Part shown: piece after piece, positions 48,369-58,241 of the stretch
How positions within the stretch are numbered: position 1 is the first letter of the stretch
Layout: each line of letters starts with the position of its first letter
Origin: Gemmatimonadota bacterium
Lineage (GTDB): Bacteria; Gemmatimonadota; Gemmatimonadetes; Gemmatimonadales; Gemmatimonadaceae
Reading direction: 5' to 3'
Length of the DNA: 64,000 nucleotides
NCBI GenBank assembly: GCA_016704465.1
Contig: JADJAD010000006.1
Coordinates: forward strand, 186,001-250,000
Translations under genes and position numbers: made by a program
The notes under the pieces: model-generated
The model's input: only the letters and a program-made list of their open reading frames with translations
What the model was told of the DNA's origin: nothing
The model's database searches: none

Positions 48369-48707
48369 TCAGGGGTCCGGCGGTCGCTGCGAGCTGGCGC
48401 GCTCCTCCAGCAGCTTGGTGATGAACTGCTGCTGCTCGGCCAGGTGCTGCTGCTCCACCGCGAGCTGGTCAAGGCGCTCCTCGAGCCGTTCCATCGGGTC
48501 TGGACGTCCCGGCAGGGTCCGCGCATCGCGAATCCGCCGATCGTCGCCGCCGAGGTAGCTGCGCAGCACAGGGAGCAGCACCGCCGCAAGTGTGGCGGCG
48601 AAGCCGAGCAGGACGAGCAGCACGAGGAGGCGCAGCAGGAAAGGCACGACAATCACTCGGTCGACTGGAGGCTCGTGGACAGCAGATGCCTGTGAATGAC
48701 GATACAT
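48369..48707 (-). CDS. Small unknown protein with one membrane helix and a coiled coil
   Basis: 112 aa. One long hydrophobic helix (VVPFLLRLLVLLVLLGFAAT) is followed by DPMERLEERLDQLAVEQQHLAEQQQFITKLLEE, a heptad-rich coiled coil. Likely anchored in the inner membrane with a cytoplasmic coil. The function is unknown. The start (48707) may be too early. Confidence 0.6.
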   Translation of the reverse strand: MYRHSQASAVHEPPVDRVIVVPFLLRLLVLLVLLGFAATLAAVLLPVLRSYLGGDDRRIRDARTLPGRPDPMERLEERLDQLAVEQQHLAEQQQFITKLLEERASSQRPPDP

Positions 48708-48919
48708 CGCGCCGCCGGGTTCGTGTACCAGCGACCTGCCGAGCGCGGCCCACCCGATCGGTCATCTGCGCCAGCCATCTCAAGGTCGGGCCTGCACCAT
48801 GCGACCACAGGCTCGGCTTTCCTGCGAGCACCCTCTCCACCAGCCGCTGGAACCATCGGCGATCGGCAGACGCCCGGATCGCCTCGACGGAAGCCGGGCG
48901 CGTGCTAAGATGAAGGGAG

Positions 48920-50809
48920 ATGAAGACTTCCTCGCAATTGCTAACCGTGCTTCCAACAGCGCGCGGTCAGTGTTCGTCGCGCCATGCGCGACGACGCCCA
49001 CCCTCGACTGACCCAGGTGCGCCGCGCGCTGGGCCTCGCGCGTTGTTCGCGCACTTGGCCGTCGCGACGATTGCGACGGCGCTGCTCCCGGCCGCATCTG
49101 CCCTCGCACAAGGACGCGAATTCACGCGACAGGCGATTTATGTGAACTCCTTCGAGGCCGCCGACCTTCGCACGGGCCGACTGGTGGCGTCTGCGCTGCG
49201 CAGCCGTATCCAACGACTGTACTCCCGACGCGACGTGATCACCCTCGGCTCGAGCAATGCTGCCGTGCTCTTCGAGGGGTCGGGGATGGACCACAATCGT
49301 CCGTTGCAGGGCGCGATGCTCACCGCCGCGGCCCGAGCGCTGCGGGCGGACGAGATCGTGTCGGGATCGGTGCAGCACAATCCGGACGGCAGCGTGCGCA
49401 TCGCCGGACGGTTGAGCCTCGTGCGTGACGAACGGCTGGTGGAGCCCATCCCCGCAGCCACCGCCCCGACCGTCGACTCGGCCGCCACGCTCTTCGCCCG
49501 CGCGATTGACGAGGTACGCGAGCAACTCCCGGCGCACCGGCGCTGTGAGAACTTCGCCCGCAACCTGCAGTTCCAGCCCGCCATCGACGCCGCCCGCACC
49601 GGGTTGCAAACCGTGACCAAGGCGACGCTGCTGCACACCTGCCTGCTCACGTCGCTGATCCAGATCAGCGCCGACGCGGGTGAGACGCTGCGCGAAGCGC
49701 GGGCGGTGCTCGCAGTGACCCCAAACAGCTATTGGGCGATCGACGGCGCCGCCCGCGCCTACGATGCGCTTGGCGACCGTGCCCTGGCGGCCGAGCATTG
49801 GTTGCGGCTGGCGGCCACGGACTCGTTCAACGTCGACCTCGGGCGTCGTGTCCTCGGGGCGCTCGTGCGGGGGGGGAACGCGCGGCCGGCCCGGCCGCTG
49901 GCGGCGCGGCTCGCGCGCGACACGCCCGACGACGTGCGCGTCCTGCGCCTGCGCTGGCAGGCACACTTCGCCCTGCGCGAGTGGGCCGAGGCCGCAACGC
50001 TCGGCTCACGCCTGCTGGACAACGACGCCGAGTCGCGGGACGACAGCACGTTCGTGCTGCAGTTGGCCACCGCCACCCGTATGGCGGGAGACACGGTGAA
50101 GGCAGTGGCCATGGCTGCCACGGGGGTCGTGCGCTTCCCGGGCGATTCCCGCCTGTACATGCTCTACACGGAGGCGGTGCAGCGCGAGGCGTCGGTCGCG
50201 GCCGGTCGAGGCGCGCAGCTCTTCCCGGAGGTGGCGGAACTGCAGCTGCTGCATGCGCAGGAACTCCGCCAGGGGGGACGTGGGCAGGCCGCCGTGGCGT
50301 CACTGCGCAGGGCGCTGGCACGAGACTCGACACTGGACGAGGGCTACCTGCTGCTGGCGCAGGCACAGGTTGAGCAGGGCGAGCCAGACTCGGCGCTCGT
50401 GTCCGTGCATCGGGCGCTGGCGGCCGGCGACGACAGCCTGCGCGTCGCCCAGTTCGCCCTCGCCCGGGGCAACGCCATGTATCGCGCCGCCAACGACAGC
50501 CTTCGACATGGCGACTTCCTCCTGGCCATGCGATTCCTCGCCTTTGCCGACAGCCTCCACTCCACGCCGCAGTCACAACTGCTGTTCGGTGCCTCGGCGC
50601 TGGCCGTGGCGCAAACCGCCGCGACCGATGCGCCGCGCCTGAAGGACTGCGCCCTGACACTACTGGCCAACACGCTCATCCCGGTGGCACGGGAGAAGTT
50701 GACGTTAGGCGCGGCGGTAGCGCCCGACGCGGTCAGCCAGTACCTGGAGTACCTCGACCAACTGGAGCCGGTCGTCGGCCAGCAGGTAGCGTCCCTTTGT
50801 CCGGGGTGA
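48920..50809 (+). CDS. Unknown exported TPR protein
   Basis: 629 aa. After a long basic leader, LFAHLAVATIATALLPAASALAQ forms a signal or anchor; a later start would be reasonable. Residues about 70-190 look like a GNA1162/TolB-N-type domain of outer-membrane accessory proteins (IYVNSFEAADLRTGRLVASALRSRI, ADEIVSGSVQHNPDGSVRI). Residues about 200-560 are TPR-like helical repeats. No catalytic motif is seen. It is convergent with the ABC permease. Confidence 0.75.
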   Translation: MKTSSQLLTVLPTARGQCSSRHARRRPPSTDPGAPRAGPRALFAHLAVATIATALLPAASALAQGREFTRQAIYVNSFEAADLRTGRLVASALRSRIQRLYSRRDVITLGSSNAAVLFEGSGMDHNRPLQGAMLTAAARALRADEIVSGSVQHNPDGSVRIAGRLSLVRDERLVEPIPAATAPTVDSAATLFARAIDEVREQLPAHRRCENFARNLQFQPAIDAARTGLQTVTKATLLHTCLLTSLIQISADAGETLREARAVLAVTPNSYWAIDGAARAYDALGDRALAAEHWLRLAATDSFNVDLGRRVLGALVRGGNARPARPLAARLARDTPDDVRVLRLRWQAHFALREWAEAATLGSRLLDNDAESRDDSTFVLQLATATRMAGDTVKAVAMAATGVVRFPGDSRLYMLYTEAVQREASVAAGRGAQLFPEVAELQLLHAQELRQGGRGQAAVASLRRALARDSTLDEGYLLLAQAQVEQGEPDSALVSVHRALAAGDDSLRVAQFALARGNAMYRAANDSLRHGDFLLAMRFLAFADSLHSTPQSQLLFGASALAVAQTAATDAPRLKDCALTLLANTLIPVAREKLTLGAAVAPDAVSQYLEYLDQLEPVVGQQVASLCPG

Positions 50810-50825
50810 CCTGCACGCCGCGCCC

Positions 50826-53189
50826 TCACTCGTACGCCAGCGCCGACGCCGTGGGAACGCGCATCGCCCGCACGGCAGGCCAGGCACACGCCACGACCGA
50901 GACGGTGGTCACCAGCGCCAGCCACCACGCGACCCCCGTCCAGTCGGGCACATAGGTGACGGGCACCCGGATCATGATGCGACCGAAGGCCGTCGCCAGG
51001 ATGGCGCTGATGGGGACCGAGAACGGGATCGCGAGCACCCAGCTCAGCAGCGCGATCGTCAACCCCTCCACCTGCACGAGCGCGAGGATCGACGAATTGC
51101 GGGCGCCGATCGCGCGCAGCACCCCGATTTCCCGCGTCCGCTCGAGCACCGCCAGCCCCATCGTCGAGGCCAGCCCCATCCCGCCCACGAGCAGCATGAT
51201 CCAGGCAACGGCGCCCAGGAAGTCCACGACCATCAGCAGGTGATCCTCGAGCACGCGTCGCGACTCCGCGACCAGCTGGCTCGATGCGACGGGCATCCCG
51301 GCTTCGCCTAACGTGGCGCGCAGGCGCTGGATGAGGTCGAGTGTGCTCCCCTCCCCCTCGTACGCGCTGGCGATCGCAAGGCTGGTGGCGCCCGGCTCCG
51401 GTGCCAGCGCAGCGACGGCCGCGCGCGGTGCGAAGGCCGTGGCCGACGTCCCCGTCTCGACGACCCCGACGACCGTCCACTCGGCCGCGCGCCCGTCGAT
51501 GATGAGCGACGCACGGGCGCCGACCCCGAGCGACGGCTCGGCACGCTGCAGGGCGCGGTTGATCACCAGCACGCGTCCATCGCCCGGCGCGATCCAGCGT
51601 CCGGATTCGACGCGCACGGCGAGCAACGTCGTCGCGGCGGGAGGGGCGGTGATGAAGAAGCTGTTCCCCAGCACCCCGTCACCGTGGTCAACCGTTCCGC
51701 GCGCCCCTGCCCATGCCTCAGCCGCCTGCACCCCCTCGACCGCACGCGCCACGCGTTCGACCTCGGCCGGTTCGTGGGCGTTGGCGAGTCGCAGTGCGAC
51801 GTCGTACCGCTGCGCGGCGAACATCAGGTCGGTCGCCCCTAACACCGACGTGCGCAGGTTGTTGGCGCCAAGAAAGACGGCGCCCCCGACCGACAGGGTC
51901 AGGAGCGTCAGGGCGAGCCGCAGGCGGCGGCGAAAGGCATTGCGAAGGGACAGCAGCATGGGGCGCGCCAGCCCGGTGATGCGCAGCGGCAGTGTGCCGG
52001 GGTCGGCCGCCGAAGCGATGCCCACGTCGCGCAGCGCGTCGCTGACGCTGCTGCGGCAGCCGTGCCAGACAGGCACCGCCGCCGCAGCGACGGGGAGGAG
52101 GATCCCCACGAGGACCTGCACGGCAATCACCGCCGCAGGCACCTGGTAGGCGTTCACGTCGAAGTTGAGCAGGTCGCCCTTGATGGCGGCGTACATTCGG
52201 CCGCCGATCACGGCGGAAGGCAGTGCAATGACAACGGCGGCGGCCCCCAGCGCGGCCGCAATCGAGAGGTACATCGCGGCAAGCTGCGGCCAGCGCGCCC
52301 CGAGCGTCTTCATGACCCCGATCTCGCGGCTCTGCCCGACGAGCAGCGCCGAGATGAGGTTGACGACCAGGAACGCGCTGAGCAGGAGCGCCATGAGTGC
52401 AAACGCCCCTTGGGTGTACAGCAGCGAGTTCATCTGCGCCGAGTGGATGTGCTCACCGGGGACGGGCACCTCGACATCGATCACCCGCCGCCCCAGCGCC
52501 GCGACGTTGCGCCTGACGGCATAGGCAACCCGGCGCACCCCCTCCTGGTCGAGCGCCCCGTCGCCAACCACCAGTTGCAGCTCGTTCAGCGTCGAGGGCG
52601 CCCCCAAACGCGCGAGCGTCCTCGCGGTGACGAAGCCGTAGACGACATGCTCCATCCAGCCGGGGGCGAGCCCCACATCCCGCGCGATGCCGATCACCGT
52701 GATGCCGACGGGGGGCCCGTCGCCGAACAACAACCGGACCACCTCGCCGACCGACGCACCCGACATGTCGAGCGACGAGCGCTCGATGACCATGCCGTCC
52801 TCGTCCGGTGGCCACGCGCCGGCCTCGGGCGTCACGACGCCGACGCGGATGGCGTCGAAGTCCTCGACGGTAAAGAGCACCGCGGTGAGCGTTGTCCCCC
52901 CGACATGCACGCGCGCGACCGTGGTCCGTCTCGCCTGCGCCATGCGCACACCGGACATCGCCGACACGCGCGCGAGCAGCGCGTGGTCCACCGAATCCAC
53001 GCGCAGCGTGGCCAGGGCCGGATTGCTCGCCCCATAGCCCTCACGCGTGGCCACGTCCACAAGCGCCCACGCGTTCAGGATCACGCCGGCCCCCGCGAGG
53101 CCGATCGCGATCGCCAGCACGACCAGCGCCGTTCGGCCGCGGTGCAGCCACGTATCGCGCAGGACCTTGCGCCATCGGGGCCTAAGCAT
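50826..53189 (-). CDS. MacB/LolC-like ABC transporter permease with two FtsX domains
   Basis: 787 aa. It has one N-terminal helix, a large periplasmic loop, then two FtsX permease modules (about 260-400 and about 660-780) with the usual IGVMKTLGA and IGVLRAIGA coupling motifs. The start ATG 53189 overlaps the ATPase gene by 8 bp. With that ATPase it forms an exporter of the lipoprotein/peptide mechanotransmission type. Substrate unknown; no adaptor gene is adjacent. Confidence 0.92.
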   Translation of the reverse strand: MLRPRWRKVLRDTWLHRGRTALVVLAIAIGLAGAGVILNAWALVDVATREGYGASNPALATLRVDSVDHALLARVSAMSGVRMAQARRTTVARVHVGGTTLTAVLFTVEDFDAIRVGVVTPEAGAWPPDEDGMVIERSSLDMSGASVGEVVRLLFGDGPPVGITVIGIARDVGLAPGWMEHVVYGFVTARTLARLGAPSTLNELQLVVGDGALDQEGVRRVAYAVRRNVAALGRRVIDVEVPVPGEHIHSAQMNSLLYTQGAFALMALLLSAFLVVNLISALLVGQSREIGVMKTLGARWPQLAAMYLSIAAALGAAAVVIALPSAVIGGRMYAAIKGDLLNFDVNAYQVPAAVIAVQVLVGILLPVAAAAVPVWHGCRSSVSDALRDVGIASAADPGTLPLRITGLARPMLLSLRNAFRRRLRLALTLLTLSVGGAVFLGANNLRTSVLGATDLMFAAQRYDVALRLANAHEPAEVERVARAVEGVQAAEAWAGARGTVDHGDGVLGNSFFITAPPAATTLLAVRVESGRWIAPGDGRVLVINRALQRAEPSLGVGARASLIIDGRAAEWTVVGVVETGTSATAFAPRAAVAALAPEPGATSLAIASAYEGEGSTLDLIQRLRATLGEAGMPVASSQLVAESRRVLEDHLLMVVDFLGAVAWIMLLVGGMGLASTMGLAVLERTREIGVLRAIGARNSSILALVQVEGLTIALLSWVLAIPFSVPISAILATAFGRIMIRVPVTYVPDWTGVAWWLALVTTVSVVACAWPAVRAMRVPTASALAYE

Positions 53190-53919
53190 GAATGACGGCT
53201 CCGCCCGGCGCCTCGACACGGCCGTCCACGATCGAGATCGTGCGCGAGGCGTGACGCAAGGCGCTCGGCTCGTGCGTCGCCAGCACGAGCGTGCGTCCCC
53301 CCTCAACGATGCGGGAGAACAGGTCGAGGATCGCGCCGGCGGTGCGCGAGTCGAGGTTGCCCGTCGGTTCGTCGGCCAGGAGCAGCGGCGGATCGTTGGC
53401 CAGGGCCCGGGCGATGGCCACACGTTGCTGCTGTCCCCCCGACAACCGCGACGGAAGCTTGTCCGCCTGGTCGGCGACGCCCAGTGACTCGAGCAGGGCA
53501 AGCGACCGCGCGCGCCGTTCGCCCGGCCGCCAGACGTCGCAGAAGTCCATCGGGAGCATGACGTTCTCGGCGGCGGTCAGCGTTGGCAGCAGCTGGAAGA
53601 ACTGGAAGACGATCCCCACACTCCGTCCGCGCCACGCCGACATCGCCCGTTCGCTCAGGGCATGCACGGCGGTGCCGCCGACGATGATCTGGCCACTAGT
53701 CGTGCGATCGATCCCGCCAATGAGGCTCAGGAGCGTAGACTTGCCGCTGCCGGACGATCCGACGACCGCGACGAAGGCGCCCCGATCGATGGACAGCGAG
53801 ACATCGCTCAGCGCCGCGAAGCTGCCGGCTGCGGTGGGATAGTGCTTGCTCACGTGGAGCAGTTCGATGAAGGGCGACTCCCCGGCGAGTGGCTCTCCCT
53901 GCGGCGACGGATTCGTCAT
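53182..53919 (-). CDS. LolD/MacB-type ABC transporter ATP-binding protein
   Basis: 245 aa from ATG 53919. Walker A GSSGSGKST, a Q-loop in GIVFQFFQLLPTLTAAENV, the signature LSGGQQQRVAIARAL, Walker B LLLADEPTGNLDS and the H-loop ATHEP are all present. It energises the FtsX-type permease encoded immediately downstream. Confidence 0.97.
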   Translation of the reverse strand: MTNPSPQGEPLAGESPFIELLHVSKHYPTAAGSFAALSDVSLSIDRGAFVAVVGSSGSGKSTLLSLIGGIDRTTSGQIIVGGTAVHALSERAMSAWRGRSVGIVFQFFQLLPTLTAAENVMLPMDFCDVWRPGERRARSLALLESLGVADQADKLPSRLSGGQQQRVAIARALANDPPLLLADEPTGNLDSRTAGAILDLFSRIVEGGRTLVLATHEPSALRHASRTISIVDGRVEAPGGAVIHA

Positions 53920-54242
53920 GGTGATGCGAGGCGGATGTCGGCACCCCCGAGCGAGGTTCCGCACGCAACCTACGGGAACCCCCCGCACTCGCGGGCACCG
54001 CTCAACGGATCCAGCGTGCCGTTCAGCGAATGTGGCCTGCACCGTGCCGCATCGCGGGATAAGCTCGATGCGAGGTCGTGCCGGCGCGCATCGAAACGTC
54101 CCGCGACACGACCAGTGGTGCCACCCGATGTTGCCACGGGATGAAGCCGCCGGACGATGCCGCCACACGAGATCGACGATGCATGCTCACCACCCATGCA
54201 TCGTGCGCCCGCTGCAACGTCGCCCCTCCTTGGAGTCACCTC
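53920..54242. other. Divergent intergenic region (323 bp)
   Basis: It separates the ABC exporter from the DUF1579-like/LytS operon. GGAG at about 54232 is the ribosome site of the latter. I see no clear promoter or repeat. Confidence 0.5.
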
Positions 54243-54851
54243 ATGTCACGCTGCGTGTTGATTGCATTGGCTGTCTTGCCCGTCGCGTCGCCGATCCTCC
54301 CCACCGTCGCGCACTCCCAGGCCGGAGGCCGAAGCGCAGCGGTGCACGCGAGCGCCCCGAAGGAGGGAGCGCAGTTCGCCTTCCTGGTGGGGCTATGGGA
54401 GGTCACCGCCACGCCGAAGGTGTCGTCCCTCGCGGCGAAGATTCACGGAGCGCCGAAGTTTCACGGGACCTGGAAGGCGTGGCGCGCCTTCGATGGCTTC
54501 GGAATCGAGGACGAACTGCGCATCGCCGACCGATCCGGCAATCCCAGCGCGCTGTCGCACGCGCTGCGAAGCTTCGATGCGTCGAGGGGACGCTGGACGC
54601 AGACCATGCTCGACGTCTATCGTGGGCGCTTCACCACCGCCGAGGGATCGTGGACCAATGGGACGATGACGCTGACGAGCGCGGGCACCGATGCCGAGGA
54701 GAAGCCGATGCTGACGCGATCGCGATTTTATGACATCACGCCGGCGACGTTCAAGTATCAGACCGACCGGTCGCTGGATGGCGGGCGCAGCTGGGAGACC
54801 GCGATCTTGCGCATCGACGCCAAGCGAGTGGCCGCGACCGCGCCGCGATGA
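54243..54851 (+). CDS. Exported DUF1579-like protein
   Basis: 202 aa. The signal peptide (SRCVLIALAVLPVASPILPTVAHSQ) starts at ATG 54243 with GGAG 8 bp upstream. The mature part resembles DUF1579/lipocalin-like domains: FLVGLWEVTATPK, HGTWKAWRAFDGFGIEDELR and SLDGGRSWETAILRIDA. Its stop overlaps the start of the sensor kinase gene by 4 bp (ATGA), so the two are translated together and may act in one signalling unit. Function unknown. Confidence 0.72.
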   Translation: MSRCVLIALAVLPVASPILPTVAHSQAGGRSAAVHASAPKEGAQFAFLVGLWEVTATPKVSSLAAKIHGAPKFHGTWKAWRAFDGFGIEDELRIADRSGNPSALSHALRSFDASRGRWTQTMLDVYRGRFTTAEGSWTNGTMTLTSAGTDAEEKPMLTRSRFYDITPATFKYQTDRSLDGGRSWETAILRIDAKRVAATAPR

Positions 54852-55972
54852 CTGACCGGATCACCGGCAGCGCGCTGGCGACGAGCGACGCCCAGTCCAC
54901 GGCGACGGCGCGGCGCAGTCACACGGCTGCCCGCGGACTCGTCTGGCTGCACCTGCTGCTCGCGTGGACGGCCGTGTGGGTGCTGTACTCCACCCTCATC
55001 GCCGCCGCGCACGACGAGAGTGTCTCGACGTCCGCCCTGTCGGGGGCGCGAGCGATCGCGGCGGCGGCGGCGCTGGGACTGCTCGTCCAGCGCCTGACCG
55101 AGCGGCTCCCGTGGCCACGCCCGCTCTCGGCGCGCTTCCTGCTCGTGCACCTGGCGGCGGCGGTCGGTTTCGGATTGACGTGGGTGGGATTGACGAGCGC
55201 GCTCGAAGCGCTCGTCGGTCGCCCCTGGGTACTCTCGCGCCCGACGCTGTTCATCCCATTCGTCATCCTCGGCATCTGGTTGTACCTGATGGTGGCCGGG
55301 ATCACGTACGCGGTGCGCGGCACCGAGCGCGCGGCGCGCGCCGAGGCCGCCGCGGCACTGACGCAGCTCGCGGCGCTCCGGGCACAGCTCAATCCGCACT
55401 TCCTGTTCAACGCGCTGCATACCGTCGTACAGTTGATCCCCGTGGAGCCCACGCGCGCCGCGCTGGCTGCCGAGCAGGTGGCAGGACTCCTGCGCACGGT
55501 GATCGAGGAAGATCGCGACCTGGTGCCGCTGGACGACGAGCGCCGATTCGTGGAGCGATACCTCGCCGTGGAGCACCTGCGGTTCGGCGACCGGCTCGAG
55601 ACCGCCTTCGAGGTGGAGCCGGCGCTCTCAGCGGCCCTGGTGCCGTCATTCGCCCTGCAAACGCTGGTGGAGAACGCCGTGCGGCACGGCGCGGCGCCGC
55701 GAGTGGACGCCACGACGATCACGGTGTCGGCACGGGCGGATGGAGCCAGGTTGCTGCTGACGGTTACCGACTCGGGTGCGGGCAGCACGATTCCGCTCCA
55801 TCGCGAGGCGACAACCGTCAAGCCGGCCACCGTCCCGGGCGGCTCCGGGTTGCGACGCCTCGCCGAGCGACTCGAGGTGCTGTACGGCCGGCGGGCGACG
55901 CTGTCACTCGTGTCCGAGCCCGGTCGCGGCTTTGTCGCGACCGTTGCGATCCCCCTCCAGCACGCGGACTAG
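54848..55972 (+). CDS. LytS-type sensor histidine kinase
   Basis: 374 aa. About four N-terminal membrane helices (residues 30-150) are followed by the His_kinase domain with phosphoacceptor His about 184 in LNPHFLFNAL, and an HATPase_c domain with N-box FALQTLVENAVRHG, G1 DSGAG and G2 GGSGLRR. No separate sensor domain is visible, so the signal may be membrane-borne. The partner LytTR regulator is 13 bp downstream. Confidence 0.95.
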   Translation: MTDRITGSALATSDAQSTATARRSHTAARGLVWLHLLLAWTAVWVLYSTLIAAAHDESVSTSALSGARAIAAAAALGLLVQRLTERLPWPRPLSARFLLVHLAAAVGFGLTWVGLTSALEALVGRPWVLSRPTLFIPFVILGIWLYLMVAGITYAVRGTERAARAEAAAALTQLAALRAQLNPHFLFNALHTVVQLIPVEPTRAALAAEQVAGLLRTVIEEDRDLVPLDDERRFVERYLAVEHLRFGDRLETAFEVEPALSAALVPSFALQTLVENAVRHGAAPRVDATTITVSARADGARLLLTVTDSGAGSTIPLHREATTVKPATVPGGSGLRRLAERLEVLYGRRATLSLVSEPGRGFVATVAIPLQHAD

Positions 55973-55985
55973 ACGCACCGTGACC

Positions 55986-56735
55986 ATGCCGCCGACCACC
56001 GGGGTCACGACGCTCATCTGCGACGACGAGCCGATCGCGCGCGCCGGGCTTCGGCAGATGCTCGCGTCCTACGATTGGATCCGCGTCGTTGGCGAGGCGC
56101 CGCACGGCCTCGCCGCCGTCGAGGCAATCAACCATCAGCAACCCGAGCTGGTCTTCCTGGACATACAGATGCCCGGCCTGCTCGGCACCGAGGTGCTCGC
56201 GCGGCTCACGCACCAGCCCTTCGTCGTCTTCACCACCGCGTATGGGGAGCACGCGGTGACCGCCTTCGAGCTCGGCGCCGTCGACTACCTGCTCAAGCCG
56301 TTCGGGGAGGGGCGACTGGGGGCGGCGATGGAACGGGTGCGTGCCGCGTTAGGCGAGCCAACCGCGGCGCCCCCGCTCGACCGGCTCGGCGAGGCGCTGC
56401 GCAGCGGGCCGATGACACGGCTGTTCGTACGACACGGAAGCGCGATCCTCCCGCTCCCGGTGGCGTCCATCGCGTGGTTCGAAGCCGACGGCGACTACGT
56501 GGTGGCGCAGCGCGAGACGGGGCGGCACTGGGTGCACCTGTCGCTCAACCGGCTGGCCACCCGGCTCGACCCGGCGCAATTCGTGCGCATTCACCGGACC
56601 CACATCGTCAACCTTGACTACGTCGTCGCATTTCGGCGCCACGGACGCAGCGGCATGACCGCCGAGATGCGCGGCGGTGTGCAGCTGGCGGTGAGCCGGC
56701 AGCGGGCGGCGGCACTGCGCACGCTCGGGGTGTAG
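55986..56735 (+). CDS. LytTR-family response regulator
   Basis: 249 aa. The receiver domain has the acidic pair DDE near residue 12, phosphoacceptor Asp about 59 in LVFLDIQMPG, Thr in FTTAYGE and Lys in DYLLKPF. The LytTR DNA-binding domain occupies about 140-249 (IAWFEADGDYVVA, FVRIHRTHIVNLDYV). It binds direct-repeat DNA to control target genes; targets are unknown. ATG 55986 is the likely start. Confidence 0.95.
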   Translation: MPPTTGVTTLICDDEPIARAGLRQMLASYDWIRVVGEAPHGLAAVEAINHQQPELVFLDIQMPGLLGTEVLARLTHQPFVVFTTAYGEHAVTAFELGAVDYLLKPFGEGRLGAAMERVRAALGEPTAAPPLDRLGEALRSGPMTRLFVRHGSAILPLPVASIAWFEADGDYVVAQRETGRHWVHLSLNRLATRLDPAQFVRIHRTHIVNLDYVVAFRRHGRSGMTAEMRGGVQLAVSRQRAAALRTLGV

Positions 56736-56762
56736 CCCACGGGCACGCCGGCCGCCGCGTCG

Positions 56763-57965
56763 TCACTGGCGCACGGTCCAGGGCTTCGCCTGCGCACGAC
56801 CCGCGAGCATGCGCACCTGCGACCGGGTCGAGCAGTTCTTGAACTTCGCCTTCGCCGACGAGCTGCCGATCGATGTCCGGATCTCCTGCTGCAAGTTGCC
56901 CTTGAAGCGTGCATCCTCGTCGTAGAGGTTGACCTGGAATTCCTCGGCAAAGAACTCGTAGTTGTCGGCGTTCTTGATCGCGAGCTCCGGCGCCTCGAGC
57001 GCAATCTCCATGCAGGTGTTCTGCCCGTAGGCGGAGTGTCCCTTCCAGTCGACGTCGTCCGTGTCGCAGAAGGCGTGGGTCAACTCGTGCAGGAACACGC
57101 CGGCCTGGCTGTCGAAGCCACTGCGCGATGCCTGGGTCAGCTCCTGGAAGAACAGCTCGCCGAGCCAGATGTGCGTGTACCGCGGGTCGAACGGGTGCGG
57201 CGCAATTCCCGTGCGGGACCCAAAGGTCTCGGCGAAGATGTCCGGCTTCGGAAACACGTAGTACCCCTCCCCACCCGGCTCATCGTCGGGCTGCCCCTTC
57301 CCGAGCTTGTTTCCCCGGTAGTACAGCTTGAGCGGACGGGCACAGATCGCCCCGTGCAGGCGCGACAGGTTGTCGGTGACGGTCGAGACGCGACCCGGCG
57401 TCGGGATGCCAAACCACTTCGTGAACAGGAAGCACGCCGCCGGGTCGGTCGTGGCGCGCTCCGCCGCGTCACGGGCAAAGCTCGCCAATGCGACCGCACG
57501 ATCAATGCAGTGCTGGACGGCGTATCTCTCGTAGCTGTTCGTGACCGAAAACGTGGGGGCGAGCTCGATCCGCGCCTTCGGCGCAACGGCGGGCGGATGC
57601 GCCAGGCTGGCAGACCAGATCGCATAAATCGACCGCAGCTCGTTGAGCACCGCGGCGCGCGCCATATCCTTGACCTGACTGTTGACGTGGGCCGGATTCA
57701 CAACGCCGCCAATGGTCAGTTTTGCCAGGATGAGCGCACGTTCCAGATTCCGCGCTTCCGTCTTGGCGTCACTCTGCAATGCCTTGGGGCCTCGCCACCC
57801 GCCCCCGAGACTCAGCGCGCCAAGTATCGATTCCCGACGACCCGCAATCCCCGGCAACTCCAGCGTGCTGAGAATTCCTGCCAACAGGCCGTAGCCGGTG
57901 CTGCCAAGATTGCGAACGAGCGCCACGGCCGTGTCATCGAGGCGACTGTCCAGGGTTTTCGACAT
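56763..57965 (-). CDS. Aspzincin (M35-like) zinc metallopeptidase without signal peptide
   Basis: 400 aa. ATG 57965 has AGGAG about 10 bp upstream. The C-terminal half matches the lysine-specific/deuterolysin aspzincin family: IDRAVALASFARDAAERA, a WFG element, the zinc site HELTHAF (His about 293, Glu 294, His 297), an acidic ligand in DTDDVDWKGHSAYG and NADNYEFFAEEF. Residues 1-130 are helical and unrecognised. M35 enzymes are normally secreted; here no signal peptide is seen, which suggests another export path or an intracellular role. It is convergent with the LytTR gene. Confidence 0.85.
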   Translation of the reverse strand: MSKTLDSRLDDTAVALVRNLGSTGYGLLAGILSTLELPGIAGRRESILGALSLGGGWRGPKALQSDAKTEARNLERALILAKLTIGGVVNPAHVNSQVKDMARAAVLNELRSIYAIWSASLAHPPAVAPKARIELAPTFSVTNSYERYAVQHCIDRAVALASFARDAAERATTDPAACFLFTKWFGIPTPGRVSTVTDNLSRLHGAICARPLKLYYRGNKLGKGQPDDEPGGEGYYVFPKPDIFAETFGSRTGIAPHPFDPRYTHIWLGELFFQELTQASRSGFDSQAGVFLHELTHAFCDTDDVDWKGHSAYGQNTCMEIALEAPELAIKNADNYEFFAEEFQVNLYDEDARFKGNLQQEIRTSIGSSSAKAKFKNCSTRSQVRMLAGRAQAKPWTVRQ

Positions 57966-58241
57966 ATGCGGGGCTCCTGGGGGGGGGTGAGCCGGGGGTG
58001 ATAAGAGACACCAGCGCAGGTCGGTCGGCGAGACGCGCCCGACGACGTGAGCAGACCGCGCCTGGGCTGGCAGGGTCCGCGTGGCCGTCCCAAACCTCCG
58101 CGTGCGCTGGCGGGTCTGAAGCGAGCACAAGGAATCGCGCCTGCAACGTCGAAGCAGGACCGCCACCCTGCAAGGGCGGCTCTCGGGCGCGCGCGGCCGG
58201 CACATCCCCCCGACAGCGCGCGTGTCGGCGTCTCGCGACCG

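Noticed and set aside
58210..58228. Small inverted repeat downstream of the RND operon as terminator
   Set aside because: Only a 6-bp stem in very GC-rich DNA with no T-run; too weak to call.
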